Shown here: one piece after another, positions 1 through 13,086 of the stretch
Numbering within the stretch: the stretch's first letter is position 1
Layout of the letters: each line of letters opens with the position of its first letter
Assembly (NCBI GenBank): GCA_029268615.1
Contig: JAQWNM010000017.1
Coordinates: 22,025-86,024 of the forward strand
Origin: SAR86 cluster bacterium
GTDB taxonomy: Bacteria > Pseudomonadota > Gammaproteobacteria > Magnimaribacterales > Magnimaribacteraceae
Length of the DNA: 64,000 nucleotides
Direction: 5' to 3'
Made by a program: the position numbers and the translations under genes
The notes under the pieces: model-generated
What the model was told of the DNA's origin: nothing
The model's input: the letters and a program-made list of their open reading frames with translations, nothing else
Databases searched by the model: none

Positions 1-226
1 CTTTTTGACACACAAACGTTTCTTTAATGAGTCTCTTCACTAAATTTCTGTGCACAGATAGCTTAATATTTTTTTTCTTTAAAGATATCCCGAGCCTAGG
101 ATTATCCTTTGAGTTTTTCTTTGCTAGCAGAGAAAACCCTTTAGATTTTAATTTAAAATCAGGACACTTAAAGACGTGTGCAAAAGTTTCTTGAGAAGAT
201 ATTTTGTTTATCTTTTTAAGGGACAT
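1..226 (-). CDS. rnpA: Ribonuclease P protein component (partial, 3' end outside window)
   Basis: Reverse-strand translation starts MSLKKINKISSQETF and contains PRLGISLKKKN followed by VHRNLVKRLIKETF, the RNR-type RNA-binding signature of RnpA, the protein subunit that assists the RNase P RNA in maturing tRNA 5' ends. The ATG is at 226-224. The reading frame runs off the left edge, so about the last third of the protein is missing from this window. It lies just downstream of rpmH on the same strand, the standard rpmH-rnpA pair beside bacterial origins. Identification is secure. Confidence 0.9.
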   Translation of the reverse strand, partial: MSLKKINKISSQETFAHVFKCPDFKLKSKGFSLLAKKNSKDNPRLGISLKKKNIKLSVHRNLVKRLIKETFVCQK

Positions 227-243
227 TTTAATTAAAAGGAGGA

Positions 244-378
244 TTAAGCTGATAGTTTTTTTCTACCCCTTTTTATCCTAGAGTTCAATATGGCCCTCCC
301 ACTCTTAGAAGAATTTCTTAATCTAAAACCGTGGGTTCTCGCCCTTTTTATTTTACTTGGTTGATATGTTCTTTTCAT
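244..378 (-). CDS. rpmH: 50S ribosomal protein L34
   Basis: A 44-codon reverse-strand frame begins [18 protein letters not shown] and ends GRKKLSA. This is the full length and the invariant pattern of L34 (MKRTxQPSxxKRxRTHGFRxR, then a basic tail). L34 is a small basic protein of the large ribosomal subunit. The ATG is at 378-376 and the TAA at 246-244. It is transcribed away from dnaA and towards rnpA, the conserved gammaproteobacterial origin arrangement. The last residues are slightly diverged (ILNSRIKRG where ILNRRRAKG is common), but length and motif leave little doubt. Confidence 0.95.
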   Translation of the reverse strand: MKRTYQPSKIKRARTHGFRLRNSSKSGRAILNSRIKRGRKKLSA

Positions 379-520
379 AATTGTTTGGTATTTAGCTTAA
401 AGGGGGTGTGAATAATAGGTTTTTTCACCAATTTTAACAAGAAAAATTAAATAATCATTTAATTAACAGTTTATTAACAGTTTATAATCTTATTTATGCT
501 GTGGATAAGTTAAAAAAAAA
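379..520. promoter_or_regulatory. oriC: Probable oriC / dnaA promoter region with two DnaA boxes
   Basis: This 142-bp gap between divergent rpmH and dnaA contains two matches to the DnaA box TTATNCACA, both read on the minus strand: TGTGAATAA at 407-415 and TGTGGATAA at 500-508. Between them lies very AT-rich DNA with an exact tandem 11-mer TTAACAGTTTA at 463-473 and 474-484, a candidate unwinding element. A TATAAT at 483-488 could be the dnaA -10, which would put the 500-508 box near the transcription start and allow autoregulation. Only two clear boxes are visible, so part of the origin may lie elsewhere. Confidence 0.65.
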
Positions 521-1900
521 ATGTATAATTTCGTTATGCCCAATTTATATTTCTGGAACGAGTGCAAAAAAACAATTCAAAGAGATATATCTATGGAGGA
601 GTATTCTACATGGATTTCTCCTTTATCGCTAAAGGAAAATGAGGGATCAAAGCCTTTGTCCTATAGCGTTATAGCTCCTAATAAGTTCATTTTAGACTGG
701 GTGGAAGAGAAATATTCTTCCTTGATACAGGAAAGGCTTGTAGCCATAACAACAAACCAGGAGTTAAATCTAACATATGAAGTCCAGGAGCATCCTGTGA
801 ATAACTCTATACAAGAGGAAATAACTGGAAGGTATGAAAAGAAGAGTCGGCCAGCTAAAACCAAAAAAGAACCCAAGATAGAAGAGAATTTAATCTCCTC
901 TTTTGTTTTTGACAACTTTGTAGAAGGAAAATCTAATAGAATTGCCTTCGCCGCTTCAAAGCAAGTTTCAGAGGGAGAAAAAAATTCCTATAATCCTTTA
1001 TTCATTTATGGCGGGGTGGGCCTAGGTAAAACCCATTTAATGCATGCAGTTGGAAATCATATAAAGAAATCAGATTCTAATAAAAAGGTAGTATACGTTC
1101 ATTCGGAGAAGTTCGTGAATGATATGGTAAAATCGCTGCAATTAGGAGCAATATCAGAATTTAAAAGTTTTTATAGAGGCTTAGATGCTCTGCTTGTAGA
1201 CGACATACAGTTTTTTGCAAATAAGGAGCAATCCCAAGAGGAGCTTTTTCATACATTTAATTCGCTTTTAGAGAAAGGAAGCCAGATGGTTCTTACTTGC
1301 GATAGATACCCTAAAGAAATAGATGGACTAGAAGATAGGCTAAAATCAAGATTAGGTTGGGGCCTGCCCGTTGTAATAGAGCCCCCAGAACTTGAAACAA
1401 GGGTGGCTATATTGTTATCAAAAGCAAAAAGCATGGAAGTTGATTTAGACAACGAAAGCGCTTTCTTTATAGCCCAGAAGGTAAGATCTAATGTTAGAGA
1501 GCTAGAGGGCGCCCTAAAGAGGGTGGTGGCTAATTCAAACTTTACAAATAAACCCATCACCGTTCTTTCAATAAAAGAATCCCTTAAAGACCTTTTAGCG
1601 ATCCAGGCAAAACAAGTAAGCGTAGAAAATATTCAAAGAATTTCTTCTGAGTATTATAATATTAGGCTAGGAGATATGCTTTCTAAAAAAAGAAGTAGGT
1701 CTATAGCAAGACCAAGACAAATGGCAATGTCTCTAGCAAAAGAGCTTACAAATCATAGCCTTCCTGAAATAGGAGATTCTTTTGGTGGCAGAGACCACAC
1801 TACAGTTTTGCATGCTTGTAGAAAAATAAATGAATTAAGAAGCTCTAGTAACGAGATAGAGCAAGATTATAGAAACCTGATAAGAGTATTAACGGCATGA
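521..1900 (+). CDS. dnaA: Chromosomal replication initiator protein DnaA
   Basis: DnaA is the AAA+ ATPase that binds DnaA boxes, melts oriC and loads DnaB. Visible features: N-terminal domain with [10 protein letters not shown]; Walker [10 protein letters not shown] around residue 164; Walker [11 protein letters not shown] around 223; and the C-terminal signature [15 protein letters not shown] around 421. Length 459 aa is normal for the family. The start is uncertain: ATG at 521 is used here, but ATG at 536 gives a more typical N-terminus (MPNLYFWNE). Neither has a clear Shine-Dalgarno. The stop overlaps the dnaN start (ATGA), so the two are translationally coupled. Confidence 0.97.
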   Translation: MYNFVMPNLYFWNECKKTIQRDISMEEYSTWISPLSLKENEGSKPLSYSVIAPNKFILDWVEEKYSSLIQERLVAITTNQELNLTYEVQEHPVNNSIQEEITGRYEKKSRPAKTKKEPKIEENLISSFVFDNFVEGKSNRIAFAASKQVSEGEKNSYNPLFIYGGVGLGKTHLMHAVGNHIKKSDSNKKVVYVHSEKFVNDMVKSLQLGAISEFKSFYRGLDALLVDDIQFFANKEQSQEELFHTFNSLLEKGSQMVLTCDRYPKEIDGLEDRLKSRLGWGLPVVIEPPELETRVAILLSKAKSMEVDLDNESAFFIAQKVRSNVRELEGALKRVVANSNFTNKPITVLSIKESLKDLLAIQAKQVSVENIQRISSEYYNIRLGDMLSKKRSRSIARPRQMAMSLAKELTNHSLPEIGDSFGGRDHTTVLHACRKINELRSSSNEIEQDYRNLIRVLTA

Positions 1901-2994
1901 ATTTTATAGCAAAGAAAGATCAAATTGTAGAAGCGATACAGAATGCGGCAGCAGTAGCAGAAAGAAAAAATACCATACCTATTTTAGCAAATATGCTTAT
2001 AACCATCGTAGGGAAAAAAGCAGCTTTTTCTGCGACAGATCTAGAGATACAAATTAAAACAATAGCAGAAGTAAAGGAAGTGAAAGAAGAGGGAGAAATT
2101 ACAGTATCAGCAAAAAAAATGTCGGAATTATGTAGGTCTTTGCCCGATAATGAAGAAATAAATTTTTTTCTTAACTTGGGCAAGCTGTCCATAAGGGCAA
2201 AGTCTTTTAAAGCAGATCTGTCTACTATTTCAGCGTCAGACTTTCCTGAAATAGATTGTAAGGAAGTTCTGTCCGCAACAAAAGTAGCCCCAGATTTAAT
2301 TAGAAATATACTTCAAAAAACTCATTTTTCCATGGCATCACAGGATGTAAGGTACTACTTAAATGGTTTGTTAATAGAGGTTAAGGAAGGCGTTATCTCC
2401 GCCGTAGCAACAGATGGTCATAGATTGGCTATATCTAGAAAGAATTTAAAAGATGTAAATGATTTTAGCTCCATAGTCCCAAGAAAGGCAGTTTTAGAGC
2501 TTCTTAAAATTCTTCAATCTGCAAATGATGAAGTAGAGTTAGTTTTAGGGTCTAATTTTTTAAGCCTTAATTCAGATATTTTTAAGTTTTCTTCAAAATT
2601 AATAGACGGAAAGTTTCCGGATTATAAAAAAGTTTTTCCAGAAGGGACCCCTGAATCACTAAGAATTTTGCGTGAAAACCTTTTGTCTGCCCTTAGCAGG
2701 GCCTCAGTATTATCTAATGAAAAGTATAGGGGGGTTCGTCTTTCTTTATCAGAAAATGCTTTAAAGCTTTCAGCGAATAATCCAGAACAAGAGTCGGCAG
2801 AGGAAGACTTAGAAGCTACTTATTCTGGGGAATCTTTTGAAATAGGATTTAATATAGGTTATTTAGTAGAGGCACTTAACTCAATAGATACAAAAGAGGC
2901 TGAGATTTCTTTCTATGGGGAGGATTCAAGCTGCACAATAAATTCTACCAATGAAGATGATTCTTTATATGTGATTATGCCCATGAGGTTGTAA
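1897..2994 (+). CDS. dnaN: DNA polymerase III sliding clamp, beta subunit
   Basis: The beta clamp forms the ring that tethers DNA polymerase III to DNA. The 365-aa length matches the three-domain clamp family, and the ending YVIMPMRL is the classic C-terminus. Other conserved stretches are GHRLAIS and the N-terminal NTIPILANM. The ATG overlaps the dnaA stop by 4 bases, and recF follows after 6 bases, so dnaA-dnaN-recF reads as one operon. Nothing unusual was seen. Confidence 0.97.
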   Translation: MNFIAKKDQIVEAIQNAAAVAERKNTIPILANMLITIVGKKAAFSATDLEIQIKTIAEVKEVKEEGEITVSAKKMSELCRSLPDNEEINFFLNLGKLSIRAKSFKADLSTISASDFPEIDCKEVLSATKVAPDLIRNILQKTHFSMASQDVRYYLNGLLIEVKEGVISAVATDGHRLAISRKNLKDVNDFSSIVPRKAVLELLKILQSANDEVELVLGSNFLSLNSDIFKFSSKLIDGKFPDYKKVFPEGTPESLRILRENLLSALSRASVLSNEKYRGVRLSLSENALKLSANNPEQESAEEDLEATYSGESFEIGFNIGYLVEALNSIDTKEAEISFYGEDSSCTINSTNEDDSLYVIMPMRL

Positions 2995-3000
2995 TCATAC

Positions 3001-4074
3001 ATGGCTTTAATAAGAGCAGACATTTCAAACTTAAGACTATTTAATAAGAATTCTTTTACTTTCGAGCCAGGTATAAATCTAATCATTGGAAAAAACGGTT
3101 CTGGTAAATCTAGTATCCTAGAAGCCTTAAATATAGCCTATTCAGGCAGGTCTCATAGATCTTCAAGATTAATAAATTGTATAAAAGAAGAAACCTCTGG
3201 ATTCGTTGTGTCTTTATTGGAGAATAGAGAAGGAAAAAATATAAGAATAGATGTAGAAAAGCCCCTTGCAGGAAGGGTCAGGGTTAAAATAAAAGAGGGA
3301 GAAAACAAATTAAATAAATCTTCAATAAGCGTAATACCTTCCATAATAAATGATACTTCGTTTAAATTAGTTGAAGGAGTTCCAGAGCAAAGGAGGGATT
3401 TTCTTAATAAAATTATGTTTCACGTGAAACCTGAAACTAAAAAAATATATAATTTCTATATAAAGTCTCTAAAACAAAGAAATAATCTTTTGGCATCAGG
3501 ACAAAAAAATAAGGAATTAGAATTTTGGACGGAGAAGATTGTGGAATATGGGGTTTTATTAGGAAAGTCCCAGAACGAAGTATTCAATATATTCAGAATT
3601 TCAACAGAAGAAAGTCTTCTGAAAATTTCTAAAGATTATAATTTAGATTTTTTAAAAGGTATTACTTTTAATTATTCATGGGGTTGGAAAAAAGGTAGAA
3701 GTTTAAAGGGCGAGTTAAGAAATTCATTATTTAAAGATATAGCTATAGGTAGGACAAGCGTAGGTCCTCACAGGGCGGACTTAATATTTACAAAAAACAA
3801 TAAGCTTATAAACGACTTTTTATCAAGAGGACAAGTTAAGTTATTGATAATACTAGTTTTTTTATCTGTTCAAAAGATCGTAGAAGAAATTCAAGGGCAT
3901 AGAAATTTCCTTATGATAGACGATTTAGGTTCTGAATTAGACGAACAAAATTTGGATGTAGCAATTGATCTAATGTCTAAAAATAAAAGACAAGCTATAT
4001 TAACTTCAACCGGCAAAGATTGGGTCAACAGCTTAAATAAAAAAAGCAAAAACATTAATAAGATTTTCATATAA
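3001..4074 (+). CDS. recF: DNA replication/repair protein RecF
   Basis: RecF is an SMC-like ATPase that helps load RecA at single-strand gaps with RecO and RecR. Visible features are Walker A GKNGSGKSSILEAL near residue 30, the ABC-type signature region SRGQVKLL, and Walker B LMIDDLGSELDEQ near residue 304. Length 357 aa is normal. It follows dnaN by 6 bases and precedes gyrB by 20 bases. The internal region is quite diverged and Lys/Asn-rich, as expected in an AT-rich genome. Confidence 0.95.
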   Translation: MALIRADISNLRLFNKNSFTFEPGINLIIGKNGSGKSSILEALNIAYSGRSHRSSRLINCIKEETSGFVVSLLENREGKNIRIDVEKPLAGRVRVKIKEGENKLNKSSISVIPSIINDTSFKLVEGVPEQRRDFLNKIMFHVKPETKKIYNFYIKSLKQRNNLLASGQKNKELEFWTEKIVEYGVLLGKSQNEVFNIFRISTEESLLKISKDYNLDFLKGITFNYSWGWKKGRSLKGELRNSLFKDIAIGRTSVGPHRADLIFTKNNKLINDFLSRGQVKLLIILVFLSVQKIVEEIQGHRNFLMIDDLGSELDEQNLDVAIDLMSKNKRQAILTSTGKDWVNSLNKKSKNINKIFI

Positions 4075-4085
4075 AAATGTTGTAA

Positions 4086-7282
<3,197 letters not shown>

Positions 7283-7285
7283 TAT

Positions 7286-7840
7286 TTACAGAGGATTTTT
7301 CAAAATATATGCAGCGGCATGTTTTAGGTCTTCAAAGCAATGTTCTTCTTTTGGGCAAAAGGGGCTTTCTAGCGTTTTTTTTCCATAACCAGTTTTCACT
7401 AATAAGGGGATGCAGCCAAAATTTCTTGCTGCCAATACATCTGACTCTTTATCACCGATAAAGTATGAACCTTCTAGATTAATTTTAAGTTCATTTTCTA
7501 TTTTTGTTAGAAGTCCTATTTCAGGTTTTCTACAGTTACATTTTTCTTCAGGGGAGTGCGGGCAATAAGCTATGCAATCTACCTTCCCCCCTTTCTCTTC
7601 TATTATTTCTAACATAAAGTTATGAACTCTTTTCAACTCTTCATCAGAAATAATTCCTTTACCAATGCAGGCTTGGTTTGTGGCAACAGTAATTTTATAT
7701 CCAGATTGATAAAGTGTGGCTATAGATTCTATACTCCCATGAATGGGTTTGAAATCTTCTGGCACTTTAACATAGTCCCATAAGTCTTCATTTATAACAC
7801 CATCCCTGTCCAGTATAAGCACTTTATTAGGGTTCTTCAT
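7286..7840 (-). CDS. gmhB: D-glycero-beta-D-manno-heptose 1,7-bisphosphate 7-phosphatase
   Basis: HAD-family phosphatase of the LPS inner-core heptose pathway. Visible are the nucleophile motif LDRDGVIN near the N-terminus, the zinc loop YCPHSPEEKCNCRKP with the C-x-H...C-x-C ligands typical of GmhB, and motif IV GDKESDVLAARN. Length 184 aa is normal. It sits between glyS and plsC, all on the minus strand, and probably belongs to the same transcript as its neighbours. This context is conserved near gammaproteobacterial origins. Confidence 0.93.
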   Translation of the reverse strand: MKNPNKVLILDRDGVINEDLWDYVKVPEDFKPIHGSIESIATLYQSGYKITVATNQACIGKGIISDEELKRVHNFMLEIIEEKGGKVDCIAYCPHSPEEKCNCRKPEIGLLTKIENELKINLEGSYFIGDKESDVLAARNFGCIPLLVKTGYGKKTLESPFCPKEEHCFEDLKHAAAYILKNPL

Positions 7841-7860
7841 TTATGAGTTTCTTTGTATAT

Positions 7861-9219
7861 TTATAAGAATTTTTTTTTGAAGAATTCACCTACTTCATCT
7901 ATCTTTATCCTTTCTTGCTCCATTGTATCTCTATCTCTCAAAGTTACAGTTTTATGATCTAATGATTCAAAGTCTACAGTTATACAGAGGGGCGTCCCTA
8001 TTTCATCATGACGCCTATAACTTTTGCCTATATTTCCAGAGTTTTCAAAAACAACTCTACCTAGTTGCAACTGTTGTAGTTCTTTTTTTATCTTTAAAGC
8101 TTCATTAACAAAATCTTCATTATTTCTTTTTAAAGGAATGATGGCAGCTTTAATTGGAGCTAGATGAGGAAGCAAAGAGAGCACAACCCTTTCTTTGTTA
8201 TTATCTAGCTTTTCTACTTTAAATGCTTCACAAAGTATAGCCAGTATTCCCCTTTCAATGCCGGCCGAAGGTTCAATCACAAATGGAACATTCCATTTTT
8301 TTGTTTCCATATCTTGAATCGCTAATTTAGAGTTTGAGTGCTTATTCACGATGGTATTTGAAGTTAAAGATAGTTCTTCCTGGTTTTTAGAATGTGAACC
8401 TAAATCAAAATCCGCTCTATTAGCAATTCCTTCAAGCTCTTCAACGCCATGAGGAAATTTATACATGATATCAACAGTTCTTTTAGAATAATGAGATAAA
8501 TCCTCTTTAGGAACTTCATAAAGTTCTAAGTTTTCTTTATTAAGACCTTGATCTACCCACCAATCTAATCTATTTTCTATCCATGATTCATGCCACTTGT
8601 CATCTGTACCTGGTTTCACAAAAAACTCTAATTCCATTTGCTCAAATTCACGAACCCTGAAAATAAAATTCCTAGGCGTTATTTCATTTCTAAAAGCTTT
8701 ACCAATTTGAGCTATTCCAAAAGGGAGTTTGTGAGATGTTGCATCCATTACATTTTTAAAATTTGTAAAAATATTTTGAGCAGTTTCTGGCCTTAAATAA
8801 GCAAAAGATTTTTCATCTTCTAGAGGACCAACATTAGTTTTAAACATTAAGTTAAAAGGTCTTGCTACGGTCAGATCAGAAGATCCACAGTTAGGACATT
8901 TCTTTTTTTTAAGATGATCTTCTCTCCATCTACTTTTACAATTTTTACAATCTACTAAAGGGTCAGAAAAAGTATCTTCATGTCCTGAGTACTTTAGAAC
9001 TTTTGGATTCGTTAAAATGGAAGTGTCCAGACCTTCTACGTCATCTCTATCGTAGACCATAGATCTCCACCAAGTTTGTTTTAGGTTATTCTTAAGCTCT
9101 ACTCCCAACGGACCAAAATCATATGTTCCTTGAAGTCCTCCATAAATTTCATTAGATTGAAAAATAAATCCTCTTCTTTTACAAAGAGAAACCAGCTCAT
9201 CCATTGTTTTCGCAGCCAT
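7861..9219 (-). CDS. glyS: Glycine--tRNA ligase, single-chain (alpha2) type
   Basis: Class II aminoacyl-tRNA synthetase of the homodimeric type, not the alpha2-beta2 GlyQ/GlyS type. Evidence: N-terminal [17 protein letters not shown] and [13 protein letters not shown], a zinc-ribbon-like insert ([10 protein letters not shown]...CPNCGSSD), motif 2 [19 protein letters not shown], motif 3 [14 protein letters not shown], and a C-terminal anticodon-binding domain ([10 protein letters not shown]). Length 452 aa fits. It occupies the place where most gammaproteobacteria carry glyQ-glyS, upstream of gmhB, so it looks like a non-orthologous replacement. No second GlyRS gene lies in the window. Confidence 0.95.
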   Translation of the reverse strand: MAAKTMDELVSLCKRRGFIFQSNEIYGGLQGTYDFGPLGVELKNNLKQTWWRSMVYDRDDVEGLDTSILTNPKVLKYSGHEDTFSDPLVDCKNCKSRWREDHLKKKKCPNCGSSDLTVARPFNLMFKTNVGPLEDEKSFAYLRPETAQNIFTNFKNVMDATSHKLPFGIAQIGKAFRNEITPRNFIFRVREFEQMELEFFVKPGTDDKWHESWIENRLDWWVDQGLNKENLELYEVPKEDLSHYSKRTVDIMYKFPHGVEELEGIANRADFDLGSHSKNQEELSLTSNTIVNKHSNSKLAIQDMETKKWNVPFVIEPSAGIERGILAILCEAFKVEKLDNNKERVVLSLLPHLAPIKAAIIPLKRNNEDFVNEALKIKKELQQLQLGRVVFENSGNIGKSYRRHDEIGTPLCITVDFESLDHKTVTLRDRDTMEQERIKIDEVGEFFKKKFL

Positions 9220-9270
9220 AGGCGTTTAATTAAATTTCTTAAAGTAAATACTTACTATCGTTAACACTCT

Positions 9271-10140
9271 TTAATTGTATGGATCTATATTTGAAGAATG
9301 TTTATATTTTTTATATTCCCAAGCGTATTGTTCAGGATAATTCATTATACATTTTTCTAGTTCTTGGTTCATGCAGTTGACGCCCTCTTCTAAGTTATTT
9401 CCAATATGTTCTAGCTTTGAACTAAAGATAATTTTAAAATGGCCTTGATTCCCCTCTCTCAAGCAAACCATAGAATGACATGGACTATTAGTTTTCATTG
9501 CAAGGGTTGAGACTAAAGTCATGCTTAAAGCTTTTCTTCCAAAGAAGTTAGATAAAATTCCGCCACCAATATTTGGCACTTGATCAGATGCTATAGCAAC
9601 TACTTCATTTTTTTTAATTGCCTTCATAAGAGTTCTTATACCTTTAAAATTAGTTTCAACCATATTAACCCCCATTTCTTCTCTAGCTTCTAAAATCATT
9701 TCATTAAAATTAGAATTTTTAATCTTCGTAAAAGGAATCGAACATACAAAGTTATGCGATAAGAAATTAATGAGAACTTCTATGTTGCCTTGATGGGGTG
9801 TAAAAAGTATTACGCCTTTATTAAGTTTTAGACTTTCATTAATATTATCTAAGCCTTCTACTGTAATTTTAAAATAGGTATTTGCCTTGTTAGTAGAGAA
9901 CCAAACTAGAATATTTTCTAAAAAGCCCTTAGAACTTTCAATAAGACTTTTTTTTAATAAGTTATGGGAGTCTTTTTTGCTTAAATCAGGGAAAGATAAA
10001 GAGATATTCAATGCAGAGATCCTTCTTGAAGAACTCTGAAGATAAAACAATAAAGAGCCTATTATCTTTGCCATAAAGTAAATAACGCTTAAAGGAGTTA
10101 CTCCTATGATATTAAAAGCAATCCTATAAAAAAATTTCAT
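9271..10140 (-). CDS. lpxL: LpxL/HtrB-like lipid A acyltransferase
   Basis: Inner-membrane lysophospholipid acyltransferase family protein, expected to add a secondary acyl chain to lipid A. It has an N-terminal hydrophobic segment (PLSVIYFMAKIIGSLLFYL), the catalytic block FTPHQGNIEVL (HX4E) and the downstream DQVPNIGGGILSNFFGRKA block where family members have DQ-P... FG. The C-terminal PEQYAWEYKKYK resembles the usual P-E-x-Y-x-W-x-x-RRFK ending. At 289 aa it is slightly shorter than E. coli LpxL. The gene between glyS and trkH is an LpxL-type acyltransferase in Pseudomonas too. Whether it acts as LpxL or LpxM cannot be decided. Confidence 0.85.
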   Translation of the reverse strand: MKFFYRIAFNIIGVTPLSVIYFMAKIIGSLLFYLQSSSRRISALNISLSFPDLSKKDSHNLLKKSLIESSKGFLENILVWFSTNKANTYFKITVEGLDNINESLKLNKGVILFTPHQGNIEVLINFLSHNFVCSIPFTKIKNSNFNEMILEAREEMGVNMVETNFKGIRTLMKAIKKNEVVAIASDQVPNIGGGILSNFFGRKALSMTLVSTLAMKTNSPCHSMVCLREGNQGHFKIIFSSKLEHIGNNLEEGVNCMNQELEKCIMNYPEQYAWEYKKYKHSSNIDPYN

Positions 10141-10176
10141 ATTTAAATTAAATAAGATCTATTAGTAATCCAATTT

Positions 10177-11643
10177 TCATTTTCTCCAGAAAGAAGGAGA
10201 CAATATAACTAAAAGGGTAAATATTTCTAATCTTCCAAGAAGCATTGCTAAACAAAGCCATAATTTAGAAATTAAGGTAATATCAGCATAATTCTCAGAA
10301 ACATTACCTAAACCAGGGCCTAAATTATTAAGTGTAGCTCCTACGGCAGAAAAAGAAGTTATAAAGTCGTTACCTTGATTTAATAATGCCATAAAAATAA
10401 CAATAAAAACAACTACATATAGAGAAAAAAACCCCCAAACTGAAGCAGCTATCTTAGTTGATAATGGCTTATTACCAAGTTTAATAGATAAAATTGCATT
10501 TGGATGAATAAGCTTAATAATTTCTCCGGTACCTTGTTTAAAGAGTATCAAAGCTCTAATTACTTTAATGCCTCCACCTGTAGACCCTGCACATGCACCC
10601 ACAAAAGCAGCAGTTAGCAGCATAATAGGAACAAATGTCGGCCATTTAGAGTATTCAGTTGTAAGAAAACCTGTAGTAGTTGCTATGGATATAGATTGAA
10701 AAGCCGCTTCTTGGAATGTTTTCGACACATTCTGATCAAAATTTAAGTGCAATACTAAAGCAGAGGCTATGAATATTGAAAGAATTATCAGAAAATATAG
10801 TTTAACTTCTGAGTCTGCTAGATAATGACCTAGATAAATCCTATTCAATTTAGTTTTTGACCAAGCTGTAAAGTGAAGGGCAAAATTCATACCAGCAATG
10901 AGCATAAAGAGCATCGCTACCCATTGCGTAGAATAATGACTAAAGAAAGCAAAACTTTCATCATGAGTAGAAAAGCCTCCAATAGAGAGGGTAGAAAAAG
11001 AATGACAGATAGAATCAAAAGCACTCATACCTGTATAATAATAAAGAACTCCGCAGGCAATTGTCATTGATAGATAAACATACCATAAGGCTTTAGCTGT
11101 CTCTGTAATCCTAGGAGTCAGTTTTGAGTCTTTCAAAGGACCAGGCGTTTCAGCTTTATATAATTGCATACCACCTATCCCTAATAATGGTAAAACAGCG
11201 ACGGCAAGAACTATAATTCCCATGCCACCTAACCATTGTAAGAATTGTCTGTAAAATAAAATAGATTTAGGCATTTCATCTAGGCCTATAAAAACAGTTG
11301 CACCAGTAGTAGTTAATCCAGAGATAGATTCAAATAGAGAATCTACAAAAGAAAAGTCGTTAAAATGCGCGAAATAGAAAGGAAAAGATCCGAAAAGTGC
11401 TAAAACTGTCCAGAAAAAGGCAGTTATAATAAAACCATCTCTAGTTTTTAAATTTTCTTTCTTATTGTTAGATAAGAAAAACAATAATATCCCAGACAGA
11501 ATAGATATACAAAAAGCATAGGCAAATCCTCTTATTTCAAGAATTTCATTATATAAAAAGGCTACACCTATAGGGATTAACTGCGTAAAGCTAAATAAAA
11601 TGAGAAGAAAGCCTAAAATTCTAGAAGTATATGTTAATCGCAT
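10177..11643 (-). CDS. trkH: Trk potassium uptake system membrane protein TrkH
   Basis: Polytopic K+ channel subunit of the Trk system. The 488-aa protein is almost entirely hydrophobic helices with the pore-loop repeats typical of TrkH: SGLTTTGATVF, STLSIGGFSTH, ATTTGFLTTEY and AVGATLNNLGPGLG. Such repeats form the selectivity filter. The C-terminus LGRLEIFTLLVILSPSFWRK is typical. It lies 11 bases downstream of trkA on the same strand, giving channel plus cytoplasmic gating subunit in one operon. Confidence 0.95.
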   Translation of the reverse strand: MRLTYTSRILGFLLILFSFTQLIPIGVAFLYNEILEIRGFAYAFCISILSGILLFFLSNNKKENLKTRDGFIITAFFWTVLALFGSFPFYFAHFNDFSFVDSLFESISGLTTTGATVFIGLDEMPKSILFYRQFLQWLGGMGIIVLAVAVLPLLGIGGMQLYKAETPGPLKDSKLTPRITETAKALWYVYLSMTIACGVLYYYTGMSAFDSICHSFSTLSIGGFSTHDESFAFFSHYSTQWVAMLFMLIAGMNFALHFTAWSKTKLNRIYLGHYLADSEVKLYFLIILSIFIASALVLHLNFDQNVSKTFQEAAFQSISIATTTGFLTTEYSKWPTFVPIMLLTAAFVGACAGSTGGGIKVIRALILFKQGTGEIIKLIHPNAILSIKLGNKPLSTKIAASVWGFFSLYVVVFIVIFMALLNQGNDFITSFSAVGATLNNLGPGLGNVSENYADITLISKLWLCLAMLLGRLEIFTLLVILSPSFWRK

Positions 11644-11654
11644 GCCTTTAACTA

Positions 11655-13019
11655 TTAAGGAGAAAAAATGCTCTTAATTTCGGGTAGAATACTTTTATCT
11701 GTTAAAAATAGAATTAAATGATCATTTTCACAGATGATAGTGTCATGATGGGCTATATTAGCATAATTATCATGCATAATAGCTCCAATTGTAACTCCAT
11801 CAGGCACCAATACTTCTCCTAGTCTTTTGCCTATCACGCATTTTTCTTTGTCTTTATTCTTTTTAACTATTGTCTCGATGGCTTCGGCTGCTCCTCTTCT
11901 AAGAGAATAAATAGTTTCAACTCCTTCCCCAGCAACTTCTGCTAGCAAGGTTCCAATAGTTATTTGTGATGGAGCTATAGCTATATCTATACCTTTTCCT
12001 TGAACTAAATCAACATACGCAGGGTTATTAATTAGTGCTATAAGTTTATGAGCACCCATTTCCTTTGCTAATAAGCAAGACATAATATTAGCTTCATCGT
12101 CATTAGTTAGCGAAGCAAATACATCCATACTTTCTATATTTTCTTCATGTAAAAGTAATTTATCAGAAGAGTCTCCATGTAAAACAATAGTCGATTCAAG
12201 TTTTCCAGCTATATATTTTGCTCTTTCTTTGTTAGTTTCTATAACTTTGACTTGGTGATTATGCTCTATTGCTTTTGCTAGCCTACTGCCGACTTTTCCT
12301 CCTCCTGCTATCATAATTCTTTTATAGGCATCTTCTTTCTTTCGCATTTCATTTATAACACTCGAGATGTCATTTTTTTTTGCAATAAAAAATACTTCGT
12401 CTCCTGCTTCTATAATAGTATCGCCAGATGGAATAACAGCTTGGTCTTGTCTAAAGATGGCTGCTATCCTGGTATCTACTTTTGGCATGTGTTTCTTTAA
12501 ATCAGAAATATGGTGGCCTATAAGCGGACCTCCTCTCACGGCTTTAACTCCAACTAAATTAAGCTTTCCATTGGCAAAGTCTAAAACTTGAAGAGATCCA
12601 GGTGTATCAATTAACCTTTGTATATAGTCTGTTAAAAGTTGTTCTGGACTTATTATTTTATCTACTATTTGTAGTATTGCGCCTTTAGTATCCTTTTTGG
12701 CATAAGAAGCATCTCTTATCCTAGCTATGGTTCTAATGTTAGCGGAAAGAGTTTTTGCAATCAAACAAGCTACAAGGTTTATTTCATCGCTACCTGAAAC
12801 AGCCACCACAATGTCTGCTTTTTGAATGCCGGCCTTTACTAATACGTCAGGGTGAGAACAGTGACCTTGTATGGTTTTTATATCCGCATGTTCTTCTATG
12901 GAAGAAAGGTAAGAAGGGTTAGCATCTATAATCGTAATATCATTTTCTTCACTTTCTTTAGCAAGCAGATCTGCTAAGGTGCTGCCAACGGCACCTGCTC
13001 CTAGAATAACTATTTCCAA
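11655..13019 (-). CDS. trkA: Trk potassium transporter regulatory subunit TrkA
   Basis: Cytoplasmic NAD(H)-binding regulator of TrkH. The 454-aa protein shows two RCK repeats. The first Rossmann motif is ILGAGAVGSTLADLL at the N-terminus, with a TrkA-C domain after it. The second Rossmann motif is IAGGGKVGSRLAKAIE around residue 235, with a second TrkA-C domain. The double-repeat length is the usual proteobacterial form. trkH follows directly. In Pseudomonas rsmB (sun) normally lies between trkA and fmt; here only 67 bases separate them and rsmB is absent. Confidence 0.95.
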   Translation of the reverse strand: MEIVILGAGAVGSTLADLLAKESEENDITIIDANPSYLSSIEEHADIKTIQGHCSHPDVLVKAGIQKADIVVAVSGSDEINLVACLIAKTLSANIRTIARIRDASYAKKDTKGAILQIVDKIISPEQLLTDYIQRLIDTPGSLQVLDFANGKLNLVGVKAVRGGPLIGHHISDLKKHMPKVDTRIAAIFRQDQAVIPSGDTIIEAGDEVFFIAKKNDISSVINEMRKKEDAYKRIMIAGGGKVGSRLAKAIEHNHQVKVIETNKERAKYIAGKLESTIVLHGDSSDKLLLHEENIESMDVFASLTNDDEANIMSCLLAKEMGAHKLIALINNPAYVDLVQGKGIDIAIAPSQITIGTLLAEVAGEGVETIYSLRRGAAEAIETIVKKNKDKEKCVIGKRLGEVLVPDGVTIGAIMHDNYANIAHHDTIICENDHLILFLTDKSILPEIKSIFSP

Positions 13020-13086
13020 CTGTATTTATAATAGATAAGTTTTAATGATTTATTATAGCCCTTTTATATAAATTGTTGCCTATTTA

